The translations under genes were made by a program, and so were the position numbers. From Alteromonadaceae bacterium (GTDB lineage Bacteria > Pseudomonadota > Gammaproteobacteria > Enterobacterales > Alteromonadaceae): a stretch of DNA of 64,000 nt. The stretch lies in assembly GCA_013373625.1 (NCBI GenBank), contig JABXHM010000038.1, forward strand, positions 1 through 64,000. Reading direction: 5' to 3'. Shown piece by piece: positions 27,626 to 37,659 of the stretch (position 1 is the first letter of the stretch; each line of letters begins with the position of its first letter). The notes beneath the pieces are model-generated. The model saw only the letters and a program-made list of their open reading frames with translations, did not search any database and had not been told where the DNA came from.

Positions 27626-27656
27626 TGTCAGGTAGTTTGTAAGTCTCTACCTGACA
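27626..27656. terminator. Hairpin downstream of minus-strand serine hydrolase
   Basis: The perfect 10-bp arms TGTCAGGTAG and CTACCTGACA are separated by an 11-base loop, 24 bases beyond the stop codon at 27680. There is no T-tract, so factor-dependent termination or RNA protection is possible. Confidence 0.5.
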
Positions 27657-27679
27657 GATTCACCGGTCAAATAGACAGT

Positions 27680-28846
27680 TTATTTTAAGATAAGGTTCGG
27701 TAATGCAGCGTCATCCCAGTCTTGGCTTGGCTGACCTATTCTTACTATTACGGTTTGTTGTGAAGGCACAATATACACCCTTTGCGCACCCGATCCGTCA
27801 AGATAATACACATCATCGGCGTTAAATGGTTGTTTAGCCGGCACGCTAAACGGACTGTTACGGCTATATTTTCGATTAGGATTGTGTGGACTTCCGCGCC
27901 ATATCTGCCATCCATAGTTGGGGTTCAATGCCGAGGGGCTGACCATGTCGCGAATAAACTTTGCGGGAATAATCTGCTTGTCACCAACCCTTCCTTCATT
28001 CATGATAAGTAATCCGATCCGCAACCAGTCTCTGGCTGATGCCTGCAGACAGCAGGAAGTGCGCGCTGAACCTTGTTCATGATCAAGCCACACACGAGCA
28101 TCCGACGCGCCCAAGGGTTGCCACAGACGCTGCGACAGATAGTCGGCGTAACGTAAACCTGTGGCCTGTTCTATCACCCAACTTAAATATTGAGGGTTGG
28201 CATTGGAATAGTGAAATTCAGCGTTTAAACCGTGCTCCATAGGCCAGTGTTGGTAAGCCTGTTTTAAGTCATCACCTAAAAATGTTTGCATGCCAACGCT
28301 GGTTGCTTCGGATGAGAACGCTGGTCCGCCTATACCACTGCTCATTTCCAATAACGATCGTAGTGGCGCATTACCCAAAGCGGTTGGTTTCACGTTCGTT
28401 AAAAAGTCGCTGACAGGTTGCGTTAAACTGGTAATTTTACCGTCCGCCAGGGCAGCGCCAACCAATAACGCTACCACTGTTTTATGCATAGAAGCGGTAT
28501 CGTAGCGAGATTGCTGGCTAAAGCCTGGCCAATAACGTTCATACCGAAGCGCACCATTCTGCCAGATGAGCAAAGCATAACTGTTGTATTGTGCAACCAG
28601 TTTTTCAGCCGCGGTATACTTGTCATTTTCGTTTAGTGCTTCAGGTAAAGGTGCAGGGTTGGTTGCGCCAGGAACCTGTTCCAGCGGGCTGTACCAATCC
28701 ACCGCAGCCACAATATTCTGCCACGGAAAATTTGCCTGACGTTGCTTGACCAACTCTGTTTGTGCTTCACTCGGCCATTTATTTGCTGCTTGCGATGTTA
28801 CAGAAAAACATAATAAAAATATTAGAATTATAAACTTATTTAACAT
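27680..28846 (-). CDS. Exported beta-lactamase-family serine hydrolase (class C/EstB type)
   Basis: About 388 residues from the ATG at 28846, which has AAGGTG upstream; upstream in-frame Mets (to 28888) lack support. A Sec signal peptide ends at about VTSQA. The penicillin-binding fold shows S-x-x-K as SMHK in YDTASMHKTV and Y-x-N as YSN in FHYSNANPQYL. It shares with the enzyme at 30933 an unusual SCC/GCC segment before RDWLRIGLLIMNEG, so they are paralogues. Likely an envelope esterase or amidase rather than an antibiotic-resistance enzyme. It diverges from the hydrolase operon at 29094 across a region with the TGACAATTGTCA dyad. Confidence 0.83.
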   Translation of the reverse strand: MLNKFIILIFLLCFSVTSQAANKWPSEAQTELVKQRQANFPWQNIVAAVDWYSPLEQVPGATNPAPLPEALNENDKYTAAEKLVAQYNSYALLIWQNGALRYERYWPGFSQQSRYDTASMHKTVVALLVGAALADGKITSLTQPVSDFLTNVKPTALGNAPLRSLLEMSSGIGGPAFSSEATSVGMQTFLGDDLKQAYQHWPMEHGLNAEFHYSNANPQYLSWVIEQATGLRYADYLSQRLWQPLGASDARVWLDHEQGSARTSCCLQASARDWLRIGLLIMNEGRVGDKQIIPAKFIRDMVSPSALNPNYGWQIWRGSPHNPNRKYSRNSPFSVPAKQPFNADDVYYLDGSGAQRVYIVPSQQTVIVRIGQPSQDWDDAALPNLILK

Positions 28847-28973
28847 TACACACCTTTGTATCACCATGCACAGAATAATCAATAACACTAAAAGAGCCCG
28901 GTAGACAACTCCTTAACAATTATCAATAATTGCGCCAATGTACAAAAAGTGTCGGACAAGGTATGTCATCAGG

Positions 28974-28990
28974 TTTGACAATTGTCATGG
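28974..28990. promoter_or_regulatory. Operator candidate TTTGACAATTGTCATGG (site 1)
   Basis: The core TGACAATTGTCA is a perfect 12-bp palindrome. The whole 17-mer recurs exactly at 54348, also between divergent genes. It lies 104 bases before the start at 29094 and 128 bases before the opposing start at 28846. A common dimeric regulator is the simplest explanation. Confidence 0.65.
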
Positions 28991-29093
28991 GTTCACCTTC
29001 GGATCTCGTTATGATAATTAATCTGTAAGGTAATTCCCCCTTGTTGAAAACATCGGTTGGTTACTTCAGTAAATTAATAAAAAAGAGTAACTT

Positions 29094-29984
29094 ATGGCAT
29101 TTAAATGTGACAGAAAAAGACGGCGGCTAAGCCTTTGGCCACTGCTCATCTTATTTTTACTGGTAGGTTGTAATCGAGCGTTAGCCAGATCATCGCAAGC
29201 CATTGAGCTATTTGTGGGCCAACGCCCGGTCACCGTTTACCACTGGCAACCAGATTCAAAGGTGAAAGGCACCATTCTTTTTTCACACGGGGCAGGTTCG
29301 TCGCCACTTAAATATGCACCATTGACTGAAAGTTGGGTGCGCCTCGGCTATGAGGTTTACGCGCCGCTCCATGTTGACTCTACGGATCACCCGCAAACCG
29401 ACAACTACAAAGGCCTGGCGTCCTGGACAACTCGTCTGCAGGATATGCAGCTACTCGCTGCTAATTTCGGTAGTGATGGTTACGTTGCGGCAGGCCATAG
29501 CTATGGGGCACTCACCGCGCTGGTTAAAGGCGGGGCTGAAGGACTTGTTCCTCCTGAGATAACCTCACCCTCTTTTGACCCGAAAGTGGAGTTGGTGCTG
29601 GCGTTTTCGCCCCCGCCGGCGATACCAGGATTTATTGAAAAATCAGGCTACAGTCACCTTGCCGTTCCAGCACTTATTCAGACCGGCACAGAAGATATTC
29701 CGATGGGATCAGCGACAACCTGGAAAGGGCATCTGGATGCCTATGATGCGGCTACCGAACGTGGCAATACGTATTCCTTGGTGTTGGATGACGTTGATCA
29801 CTATTTTGGTGGCTTGATTTGCCGTCCCGAGTTGCCGGGACCACATCAAAGCGAACAAATGAACCAAGCTCTGGATATTGCTGCACTCATACTTAATCGT
29901 TATGCACAGCAGAATATGCAGTCCGCTCAAGAACTAACACAGCGCTTAGGCAAGCACGGCAAAGCCTTGTTAAAACGTAAATAA
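29094..29984 (+). CDS. Alpha/beta hydrolase lipoprotein
   Basis: The 296-residue protein has a signal sequence ending in the lipobox LVGC, so it should be membrane-anchored on the periplasmic side. The hydrolase domain has oxyanion segment FSHGAGS, nucleophile Ser in AAGHSYGALTA and a late DDVDHYFGG carrying the probable catalytic His. It resembles dienelactone-hydrolase/platelet-activating-factor-acetylhydrolase-like exported esterases. It is the first gene of a tight operon with DUF1838 (16-base gap) and a serine hydrolase. Substrate unknown. Confidence 0.82.
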   Translation: MAFKCDRKRRRLSLWPLLILFLLVGCNRALARSSQAIELFVGQRPVTVYHWQPDSKVKGTILFSHGAGSSPLKYAPLTESWVRLGYEVYAPLHVDSTDHPQTDNYKGLASWTTRLQDMQLLAANFGSDGYVAAGHSYGALTALVKGGAEGLVPPEITSPSFDPKVELVLAFSPPPAIPGFIEKSGYSHLAVPALIQTGTEDIPMGSATTWKGHLDAYDAATERGNTYSLVLDDVDHYFGGLICRPELPGPHQSEQMNQALDIAALILNRYAQQNMQSAQELTQRLGKHGKALLKRK

Positions 29985-30000
29985 CCGGTAAGGAAAAACT

Positions 30001-30936
30001 ATGAGTCATCATCAATCAAGAAGACAGGCATTAAAACAGCTCGGAAGTTTAGGCGTGTCGGCGCTAGCGTTAGGTTCGGCTTCAACCGCTATGGCAGGGC
30101 CTGCAAATGCCGCAGGATCGCAACAGCAACTTGACTTATCGACACCAGAGAAGCGCTCGGCAATTACAACCAAAATTATGGGTAGTATCGGCAAGGAAGA
30201 AAAGCACACATTTTTACGTTTCCACATCTACGGGTACATGGGGGAGAACGTGGTACCATTTTTCTCCATGAACAACTATGTGGTGCAATACTGGACTCCC
30301 GACTCACGGGCAGGACATTACCAGCTTAAGCATTACGAGGTGGGCTACTACACTGAATTCGATACTGACAAGCCTATTACTCATTGGAAAAACCCGGTAA
30401 CCGGCAAAACTATTGAACTGGAAACCTTCATACTTGGGCCCGTTGGTCGGGTCTATACCCCTAATGGTATTATTGCTCCGGGGATTGCGCCCCAGCCTTT
30501 AAGGGTGAGCGTAATTGGCGATCGTGTTTACGTGCCAACCCAGTCTATCGAAGCTTTCCCAAATATGTTTAAACCCGAAGAGTGGCCCGAATTATCCAGT
30601 GGTGATAAAACTTACTGGGATTCCATGTCGACATACTCTGCCCCGCTTGCAGACGTACTTGATCCGGCATTAAAATCGGTTAAGGCAGAAATTCACATGC
30701 AAAACCTCACTAGCTGGCAACCCTTCCTGCGATTGGGTCAGTTAAAAGGTCGTAGTATGGCCCGAGCGTTCGGTCAAAATATTGCGGGTTTTCATGAGCT
30801 GTCACCAACGGTTCGCGCTGATTTCGAAAAGTATACGCCCGCTATTTTTGATACCAAAAACTGGACCGATATGCGCTTTGATTCCATCGACTTTTACAAC
30901 AAAGCACTGGCGGATAAGGCGAAGGCGAACCAATGA
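30001..30936 (+). CDS. DUF1838 family protein with Tat signal
   Basis: The 311-residue protein has a twin-arginine signal (SRRQALKQLG then a hydrophobic run to AMA at about residue 32), implying folding, perhaps with a cofactor, before export. The domain contains LRFHIYGYMGENVVPFFSMNNY, closely matching the copy at 39313. AAGGA precedes the ATG. It overlaps the next gene by four bases (ATGA), so a DUF1838/serine hydrolase partnership is likely. No catalytic motif can be named because the family is uncharacterised. Confidence 0.87.
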   Translation: MSHHQSRRQALKQLGSLGVSALALGSASTAMAGPANAAGSQQQLDLSTPEKRSAITTKIMGSIGKEEKHTFLRFHIYGYMGENVVPFFSMNNYVVQYWTPDSRAGHYQLKHYEVGYYTEFDTDKPITHWKNPVTGKTIELETFILGPVGRVYTPNGIIAPGIAPQPLRVSVIGDRVYVPTQSIEAFPNMFKPEEWPELSSGDKTYWDSMSTYSAPLADVLDPALKSVKAEIHMQNLTSWQPFLRLGQLKGRSMARAFGQNIAGFHELSPTVRADFEKYTPAIFDTKNWTDMRFDSIDFYNKALADKAKANQ

Positions 30937-32120
30937 AAAAATGTTTAACTATTGCCCTTGCGGGCATGGCGTTGATATCAGCGTGCAGTAATACACCAGA
31001 CTACGATGCTATGTATCTTGAACGGTTTAATACCGTTAAAGAAAATGGCGGAATGATGCCTGGCTATTCACCAATGGAGGTGGTATCCGGTGCCGAAAAT
31101 TATCAGCCGTTACCTCATGCCAACGCAACAGAGCAGCCTATTAGTAAGTCAGCGCTAGATAGCGCACAACGCTATGCAGAAGCCAACAACTCGACAGCTT
31201 TTATCGTCTGGCATGAAGGCAAAGTCCTGCGCGAAAGCTACTTCAATCATGCCAATCGCTCTACGCCAATCGTGTCTAAGTCTTTGTCGAAACCGCTTGG
31301 TGCTATTGCCATTGGCCGGGCTATTCAACTCAATAAAATCGATTCCACAGAGCAGTCAGTAGCGGATTTCATCACAGAATGGAAAGGCACCGCCAAGGAA
31401 AAGATTAAAATTAAACACCTGTTGAACATGACTTCCGGATTGCTGCCTCAGGGATACAGCACTGACCCGATGCACCCCTGGAATACGGCCTATCTTTCCT
31501 ATGAGCACGATAAGATTTTGATTCACGACTACCCGCTTGCCAGTGACCCTGGAAGTGAATACGGCTATAGCAACGCGTCAGCTGAACTGGTAGCAATTAT
31601 TATTGAGCGCGCGACTGGCCAGCGTTACGCTGACTTCATCGGTCAGCAAGTATTGGCCCCGATAGGCGCAGCAGGAGGTGAAATTTGGGTCAACAGAGAG
31701 GGCGGCCTTGCACATTCTGGCTGTTGCATGACATTGCCCGCCGAAAGCTGGTTGCGTCTGGCCATCTTACTGCTCAATGATGGTGTCGTGAAAAACACCC
31801 GTTTGCTCCCCGAACACTATGTTGATGTGATGAAAACGCCATCGAACCAGAATGTACACTATGGGCTAGGTGTATGGCTGGGATCGCCTTATGCTGAGCG
31901 ACGCGGATTCACCGGCACAGGTGGCCCTGGCCCTAAGGTGCTTCATTCTGCGCCGTATATCGACCCGTTGTTATTTTTATTCGACGGTAATTCAAATCAA
32001 GTTGTATATATTTCACCCACCTATAACACGGTAATTTTGCGGGTTGGCAAAACACCACCCAAACAGCCTGAATGGGACAACAGCATTTTGCCAAATATAT
32101 TGCTCAGCGAATATCTGTAA
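30933..32120 (+). CDS. Beta-lactamase-family serine hydrolase lipoprotein
   Basis: The 395-residue lipoprotein (lipobox ISAC) has the penicillin-binding/class C fold. SLSK in VSKSLSKPLGA is the S-x-x-K active site and YSN in YGYSNASAEL is the Y-x-N motif. Like the enzyme at 27680 it has GCCMTLPAESWLRLAILLLND. Its start overlaps the DUF1838 stop in an ATGA. It probably cleaves an ester or amide of the imported substrate in the envelope. Confidence 0.83.
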   Translation: MKKCLTIALAGMALISACSNTPDYDAMYLERFNTVKENGGMMPGYSPMEVVSGAENYQPLPHANATEQPISKSALDSAQRYAEANNSTAFIVWHEGKVLRESYFNHANRSTPIVSKSLSKPLGAIAIGRAIQLNKIDSTEQSVADFITEWKGTAKEKIKIKHLLNMTSGLLPQGYSTDPMHPWNTAYLSYEHDKILIHDYPLASDPGSEYGYSNASAELVAIIIERATGQRYADFIGQQVLAPIGAAGGEIWVNREGGLAHSGCCMTLPAESWLRLAILLLNDGVVKNTRLLPEHYVDVMKTPSNQNVHYGLGVWLGSPYAERRGFTGTGGPGPKVLHSAPYIDPLLFLFDGNSNQVVYISPTYNTVILRVGKTPPKQPEWDNSILPNILLSEYL

Positions 32121-32346
32121 ACCGCCTGAGCTTTCCATGATAATTCGTTGCGGGCCTGACCAAATGGGTTAGGCTCGGATGTTCCTTATCACCCTTTTCG
32201 CCTAGTCAAATATCTACATTTCCTATCCAACCTTTTAATACTAGCGTCAAATTAACGCGCATCGGCCGTCAATATTGAGGCTTGTCAACATAAATTGCAG
32301 TGTTTTTTTTTAAACAAATATTCGACTTTTATAATTTAAGCCGGGT

Positions 32347-32360
32347 TTGATAAAAATCAT
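32347..32360. promoter_or_regulatory. FNR/CRP-family-like box TTGAT-N4-ATCAT
   Basis: TTGATAAAAATCAT matches 9 of 10 fixed positions of the FNR consensus. It lies about 150 bases before the TonB-dependent receptor start in a 384-base intergenic region with no other gene. See also 25868 and 50176. Confidence 0.45.
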
Positions 32361-32504
32361 TTTGCTTGGCGATAAGAGATGCTCATATGGAGAAAATAAC
32401 AAGAATAATTTTTGTTTCATTGCTTTATTCCTGATCAATGCAATTGATACGCGATCGGGTTGGTACCTGAAACTACTTAAGATAGAACAACAAGGTAGGT
32501 AAAA

Positions 32505-34874
32505 ATGCGTCACTCTTATAATGAACACACAATGAAAGTCACCCTCATCGCTGCAATGATAGCTAGTGTCTGCCAGACCGGCTGGGCCCAGGAGGCCACT
32601 GCTGTTAGTGAAAGTAATGATTTGGTCATCGAGAAAATCGAAGTTACGGCTCGCAAACGCTCAGAGAGCCTACAAGAAGTTCCAGTTGCTGTATCTGCAC
32701 TCACCAGTGATGATATTGAAAAGCAAGGTCTGGTGAGTGTGCAGGATTTGTCTGACAGCGCACCGGGTTTGGTTGTGTCCAATAACTTCTCAGGTAAAAC
32801 CGATCGTTCCGTACAGTCTTTTGCGCTGCGTGGATTTTCACCTAGCAGCGGAGCTGAAGCCACCGTTTCCATGTTCATTGACGGCGTTCCTGTCACCTCA
32901 ACAACGGCATTATCATCTATCGGTTCACCGGAACGGATTGAAATACTGCGAGGACCACAAAGTGCTTATTTTGGCCGCAACACCTTTGCCGGTGCTATCA
33001 ATGTCGTCAACAGAAAGCCTAATCAGGAATGGGCTGGCTCAATTAGCGGCACGGCAGGCAATTATGGTTATACTCGCTTACGTGGTGAAGTAGAGGGGAC
33101 ACTGGTTGATGATCAACTATCTTTCCGATTAGCCGGAGAAACCTACGAAAAAGACGGTGCATGGGATAACCACTTCAAGGATGGTGGCCGCCTTGGCGAT
33201 CAGCAAACTGATATGGCGAGTTTGTATATAGAAGCACAACCTACGGATAGCTTCTCTCTAAAAGCCTTTGGTTTTTATTCAAAAGATGAGGATGGCCCTG
33301 CGCCATCAGCCTTTATCTCAGCGGTAGATATCCTTAATTATGAGGATATGTCAGTCCTGGTAGAGGGGCAGTCAAATTGCGTGATCAACGGCAACCCCTA
33401 TTTTTGCTCAGTGCCTACTAAAAGTGATCCGCTATCTTACAACACTGATGCGTCACAAGAGCTAAGGGACTTAATCAAATCACCTACAAATCGCGTCGCT
33501 AGCACTAGTCTGCTTGACAACTACGGAATGGGACGCGAATTTGTGCACGGGCATTTGGTGGCTGATTGGGAGATCACCGATGAGATAACCCTGTCTACTT
33601 TAACGGGCTTTAATAATGAAGAATGGGTACTGTTGAATGATATCGATCATTACGGTAATGATTACTTCAATTACCCCTTTTTAGTTGATTCGAAAAACGA
33701 GGATGTTTCTCAGGAATTGCGTTTAACGTATCAGGGGGATGGTCCACTCTCGGGCACTGTGGGGTTGAGCTATTTGGATGCGGAAAAAAGCGGCACTCAG
33801 ACAACCGCAATATCGTTTAATCCAGTGCCAAGTGAAGCTTCTTCTGCCGGCAGCAACAAATCAACAACGCACGGGCTGTTCTTTGGCCTGAGCTATGAAA
33901 TGACTCAGCAGGCTTCGTTAAGTGTTGAAGGTCGCTTTCAGAAAGATAAAATCGCGGCTTATAACCCAGATGGTAGTTTGGTCGCAGAAGAGACATTCGA
34001 TAACTTTTTACCTCGGGTCATTCTTGATTACAAAGTCAGTGACGACCTAATGGTCTATGGCTCCTACTCAAAAGGCGTTAACCCGTCGGCATTTAATGCC
34101 GGAGTACTTGCGCTGCCTGATAACTTCCGCGAACAGGCAGAAGCAAACGGGTTGTCTCTTACCGTGAAGCCAGAAGAAGTCGTTAACTACGAAGTTGGTA
34201 TGAAAGGTTCATTGCTAAACGGTTCTCTTAATTACGCGCTTGGTGCCTACTATGCACAATGGAATAAACAAATTAACCGTATTAACCTGGTATTTGTTGA
34301 TCCAGAAGATCAAACCCAAACTCAGAGCTTTTCCGGTGTGGCTAATGCCGGTGATGTAGATTTGTGGGGGCTGGAGTTTGAAAGCCACTGGATGCTGACC
34401 AGTAGCTGGCGTCTAAATGTGTCAGCCGCCTATGTAGGCTCGGACATCAATGAATATGTTAATCCTACTCTGACAGCCCTGTCCGGTGTTACTGACTTCA
34501 GCGGCAAAGAGCAGGCGGGCGTGTCCAAACTCTCCGGCAATCTGGGCGTGCAATACACAGGCGTTATTGCCGATGAGTATGATTACTTTTTACGTTCGGA
34601 TTATGTTTATAAGTCAGGCCAGTGGCTCAATGCGGCAAACTTCTTAAAAACAGAGGATATTCATAAAGTTAACCTGCGCGCCGGTGTGTATATCGGTGAT
34701 CTGGAATTACAAGCTTACGTGAAAAACGTATTTGATAATGATGAATACACGTTTGGCTATGACTACTATGCCTTTGACCCTACTTATGCCTACTTCAATA
34801 TTAATTCCGGGCTGGTAATGAGTCTCCAGGAACCACGTACATTTGGTATTCAGGCAAAATATTCGTTTTATTAA
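32505..34874 (+). CDS. TonB-dependent outer-membrane receptor 1
   Basis: The 789-residue receptor has a signal peptide ending at GWAQ, a TonB-box-like IEKIEVTARKRSESLQEVPV segment, a plug domain (about 45-165, with RGFSPSSGAEATVSMFIDGVPV and RGPQSAYFGRNTFAGAI), and a 22-strand barrel ending in the typical aromatic FGIQAKYSFY. The start has AAGGTAGG upstream. It belongs to the large iron-independent receptor group common in marine carbohydrate and aromatic scavenging. It should import the substrate handled by the adjacent esterases and glycosidase. Confidence 0.93.
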   Translation: MRHSYNEHTMKVTLIAAMIASVCQTGWAQEATAVSESNDLVIEKIEVTARKRSESLQEVPVAVSALTSDDIEKQGLVSVQDLSDSAPGLVVSNNFSGKTDRSVQSFALRGFSPSSGAEATVSMFIDGVPVTSTTALSSIGSPERIEILRGPQSAYFGRNTFAGAINVVNRKPNQEWAGSISGTAGNYGYTRLRGEVEGTLVDDQLSFRLAGETYEKDGAWDNHFKDGGRLGDQQTDMASLYIEAQPTDSFSLKAFGFYSKDEDGPAPSAFISAVDILNYEDMSVLVEGQSNCVINGNPYFCSVPTKSDPLSYNTDASQELRDLIKSPTNRVASTSLLDNYGMGREFVHGHLVADWEITDEITLSTLTGFNNEEWVLLNDIDHYGNDYFNYPFLVDSKNEDVSQELRLTYQGDGPLSGTVGLSYLDAEKSGTQTTAISFNPVPSEASSAGSNKSTTHGLFFGLSYEMTQQASLSVEGRFQKDKIAAYNPDGSLVAEETFDNFLPRVILDYKVSDDLMVYGSYSKGVNPSAFNAGVLALPDNFREQAEANGLSLTVKPEEVVNYEVGMKGSLLNGSLNYALGAYYAQWNKQINRINLVFVDPEDQTQTQSFSGVANAGDVDLWGLEFESHWMLTSSWRLNVSAAYVGSDINEYVNPTLTALSGVTDFSGKEQAGVSKLSGNLGVQYTGVIADEYDYFLRSDYVYKSGQWLNAANFLKTEDIHKVNLRAGVYIGDLELQAYVKNVFDNDEYTFGYDYYAFDPTYAYFNINSGLVMSLQEPRTFGIQAKYSFY

Positions 34875-35040
34875 TCGACCCTGTTTAAATTTGTAGGTTC
34901 CTATAAAGCCGGTTAGTCATTAAACGCTAAGCGGCTTTATTCACGTTGGTACTTGTTACTCTGATCTTTGCAGTGAACCGTGCAGTATCGTCGCATCGAT
35001 TACGCCTATTCTCTCTAACAACATATCTAATAAGAAGCTC

Positions 35041-37413
35041 ATGAAAACTATCCATTACTGGCTGTTAATCAGCGCACTTTTTACCTTGGTTGGTTGTTCT
35101 GAAACGCCTGCTGAAGCCAAATCATTTAATGATATGAACCAAAATGGCACACTTGAAACCTATGAAGATACGAGCCTGAGCCCGGCAGTGAGAGCGGCTG
35201 ATTTACTCAGTCGGCTATCCATCGAACAGAAAATCAAGTTAGTTAACGGCACTGGTATGTCGATGGCAGGAGACGGCTCGCAAAAAGTGCCCGGTGCCGC
35301 TGGTTCTACCTATGCGTTGCCAGACTTTGGCATTCCGGCTGTGGTGCTCTCTGATGGTCCTGCTGGCGTTCGAATTAAACCGACCCGCGATAACGATCCT
35401 AATACATACTATGCAACAGCCTTTCCAATTGCCACAGCGATTGCGTCGAGCTGGAATACCGAGCTTGCTGAGCAGATTGGGGCGGCGATGGGAGATGAAG
35501 TGAAAGAGTACGGGATAGACGTGTTTTTAGCGCCGGCGCTAAATATACAGCTTAACCCAAGAGGCGGCCGTAACTTTGAATATTATTCAGAAGACCCTTT
35601 CATTAGCGGTATGATTGCGGCATCTGTCGTCAACGGTGTTGAAAGCAACGGCGTGGGGGCAACTATCAAGCACTTTGTCGCCAATCAGGTAGAAACCAGC
35701 CGTATGGTGCTTAACGCCGAAGTTGATGAACAAGCCATGCGTGAAATTTACTTGAAAGGATTCGAAATTGCAGTAAAACAAAGTCAGCCATGGGCCGTCA
35801 TGAGTTCTTACAACAAATTAAACGGCACTTACACTTCACAAAGTAAAGCACTACTGAGTGACATATTGCGTGATGAGTGGGGCTTTACAGGCGTGGTAAT
35901 GACCGATTGGTTTGCTGGTGACGATAGCGCTGCACAAATGCAAGCAGGTAACGATTTAATTATGCCGGGCACACCGGCAAATCATCGTCAAATTAGCGAG
36001 GCTTTACTTGACGGTAGTCTGTCGGAAGCTGAACTCGATCGAAATATCACCCGTATCATCGCAATGATATTTAAGACGCCAGCAATGCAGCAGTACGCGT
36101 ATTCTGATAAACCGGATTTGACGGCTCATGCGCAGATTGCCCGTCAAGCTGCCGCCGAAGGGGTCGTTTTATTACGTAACAACGATGCGACATTGCCGCT
36201 AAAAGGTCTGACGCGAGTCGCTACCTTTGGTAATACCTCTTATAACTTTATTGCAGGAGGCACTGGCAGTGGTGATGTGAATGAAGCGTACACAGTCTCT
36301 CTGGTAGATGCGCTTGAAGCCAATGGTTTTAAAATTAACTCGCAGCTACAGAAAACCTATGAGCAATATGCGCAAAAAGAGAAAGCCAAGCAGCCCGAAA
36401 AAACCAGTTTTTTTCAGTTCATACCGCCTATTGCGGAAATGCCCGTTAGCGAAACGTATGCACAACAATTGGCCAAACAAGAAGACATCGCAGTTATTAC
36501 ATTAGGACGTAATTCAGGCGAATTCCAGGATCGTAAGGTCGCAGGGGATTTTTATCTGACCGATACTGAGCTGTCACTGATAGCCACGGTCGCTGATGCC
36601 TTCCATGCTGAAGATAAAAAAGTTGTGGTTATTCTCAACATTGGTAATACCATCGAAACGGCCTCTTGGAAAGACAAGGTGGATGCAATTGTATTGCCTT
36701 GGCAAGGCGGCCAGGAAGCTGGCAACGCCGTTGTCGATGTGTTGACTGGCAGTGTGAATCCATCCGGTCATCTGGCAGTTACCTTCCCGATGACTTACGA
36801 GCAAATTCCTTCGGCTAATACCTTTCCGGGTAAAATCGTCGATCCGGAAGTCATTCAAAATCCTTATCTCAATGCTTTGCCCAACGGACAACGCTCAGTA
36901 ATCGCGTACCAAGAGGGTATTTATGTGGGTTATCGCTTTTTTGATAGTTTTAAACAAGAGGTTTCGTACCCCTTTGGCTACGGATTGTCCTATGCAAACT
37001 TTGCGCTCTCTGACCTCAATCTAAGTCAAAACGGGAGTGAGTATCAGGTAAGTGTTACGGTGAAAAACACCAGTCAGGTAGCTGGGAAAGAGGTAGTGCA
37101 GTTATACGTCAGTGCGCCGGAGGGTAAACTGACTAAAGCCGCGCAAACCTTGCAGGGATTTGCCAAGACCCGTTTGCTGGCACCCAATGAAACCCAGACA
37201 CTAACCATTGCCATGGATACTCTTCAGCTGGCTTCATTTGACGCAAACCGCCATCAGTGGATTGCTGAAGCCGGTGACTATCATATAAAAATAGGCCGCT
37301 CGTCTCGTAATATTGTCTGGCAAGACACTATTACTCTACCAGACGAACTCACGCTATCCACAACGCTCACGCCACTGCCGACCAGTATACCTGTTAAAAC
37401 GCTTAAGCATTAA
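35041..37413 (+). CDS. GH3 beta-glycosidase lipoprotein
   Basis: The 790-residue protein has lipobox LVGC and an EF-hand-like NQNGTLETYED linker. The GH3 N-terminal barrel contains KHFVANQVETSR and the nucleophile Asp in GVVMTDWFAGDD. The GH3 C-terminal domain and a fibronectin-III-like domain (VTVKNTSQVAGKEVVQLYVSAP) follow. Family activities include beta-glucosidase and xylosidase; substrate is not predictable here. It follows the receptor gene on the same strand, suggesting that the imported molecule is glycosylated. Confidence 0.93.
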   Translation: MKTIHYWLLISALFTLVGCSETPAEAKSFNDMNQNGTLETYEDTSLSPAVRAADLLSRLSIEQKIKLVNGTGMSMAGDGSQKVPGAAGSTYALPDFGIPAVVLSDGPAGVRIKPTRDNDPNTYYATAFPIATAIASSWNTELAEQIGAAMGDEVKEYGIDVFLAPALNIQLNPRGGRNFEYYSEDPFISGMIAASVVNGVESNGVGATIKHFVANQVETSRMVLNAEVDEQAMREIYLKGFEIAVKQSQPWAVMSSYNKLNGTYTSQSKALLSDILRDEWGFTGVVMTDWFAGDDSAAQMQAGNDLIMPGTPANHRQISEALLDGSLSEAELDRNITRIIAMIFKTPAMQQYAYSDKPDLTAHAQIARQAAAEGVVLLRNNDATLPLKGLTRVATFGNTSYNFIAGGTGSGDVNEAYTVSLVDALEANGFKINSQLQKTYEQYAQKEKAKQPEKTSFFQFIPPIAEMPVSETYAQQLAKQEDIAVITLGRNSGEFQDRKVAGDFYLTDTELSLIATVADAFHAEDKKVVVILNIGNTIETASWKDKVDAIVLPWQGGQEAGNAVVDVLTGSVNPSGHLAVTFPMTYEQIPSANTFPGKIVDPEVIQNPYLNALPNGQRSVIAYQEGIYVGYRFFDSFKQEVSYPFGYGLSYANFALSDLNLSQNGSEYQVSVTVKNTSQVAGKEVVQLYVSAPEGKLTKAAQTLQGFAKTRLLAPNETQTLTIAMDTLQLASFDANRHQWIAEAGDYHIKIGRSSRNIVWQDTITLPDELTLSTTLTPLPTSIPVKTLKH

Positions 37414-37430
37414 TGCAGCGTCTACGGTGT

Positions 37431-37456
37431 TTATCCCTGCCTTAACGCAGGGATAA
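37431..37456 (+). terminator. Terminator-like hairpin after GH3 gene
   Basis: The perfect 10-bp arms TTATCCCTGC and GCAGGGATAA enclose a CTTAAC loop 17 bases after the stop. No T-tract follows, so it is a weak or factor-assisted terminator. Confidence 0.55.
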
Positions 37457-37624
37457 TAACGTGCTGGACAGTTACTAACTTGCTATTTTAATTATGTAAA
37501 TTCAAGCATGATTCACTCGTTACATCTGCGTTTTCTGGTCGACTATCTTCAAGCCAGAAAAACAAAGCGTACTCAGGTACGTTGAGCGTCAGAGCAAAGG
37601 CATTGATAGTGGAACATAAGGCAA

Positions 37625-37650
37625 GAAGCCCTCAGTGCGAGGGCGTTTTA
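37625..37650. terminator. Bidirectional terminator hairpin before the carboxylesterase stop
   Basis: GCCCTC and GAGGGC pair around AGTGC. TTTTA follows on the plus strand. It lies 16 bases beyond the minus-strand carboxylesterase stop (37660) and can also end transcripts from the GH3 side. Confidence 0.6.
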
Positions 37651-37659
37651 TCGGCAAGA

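Noticed and set aside
27680-32120. Antibiotic-resistance beta-lactamases
   Set aside because: The fold and S-x-x-K fit, but the lipoprotein/esterase context and divergent third motif point to EstB-like esterases.
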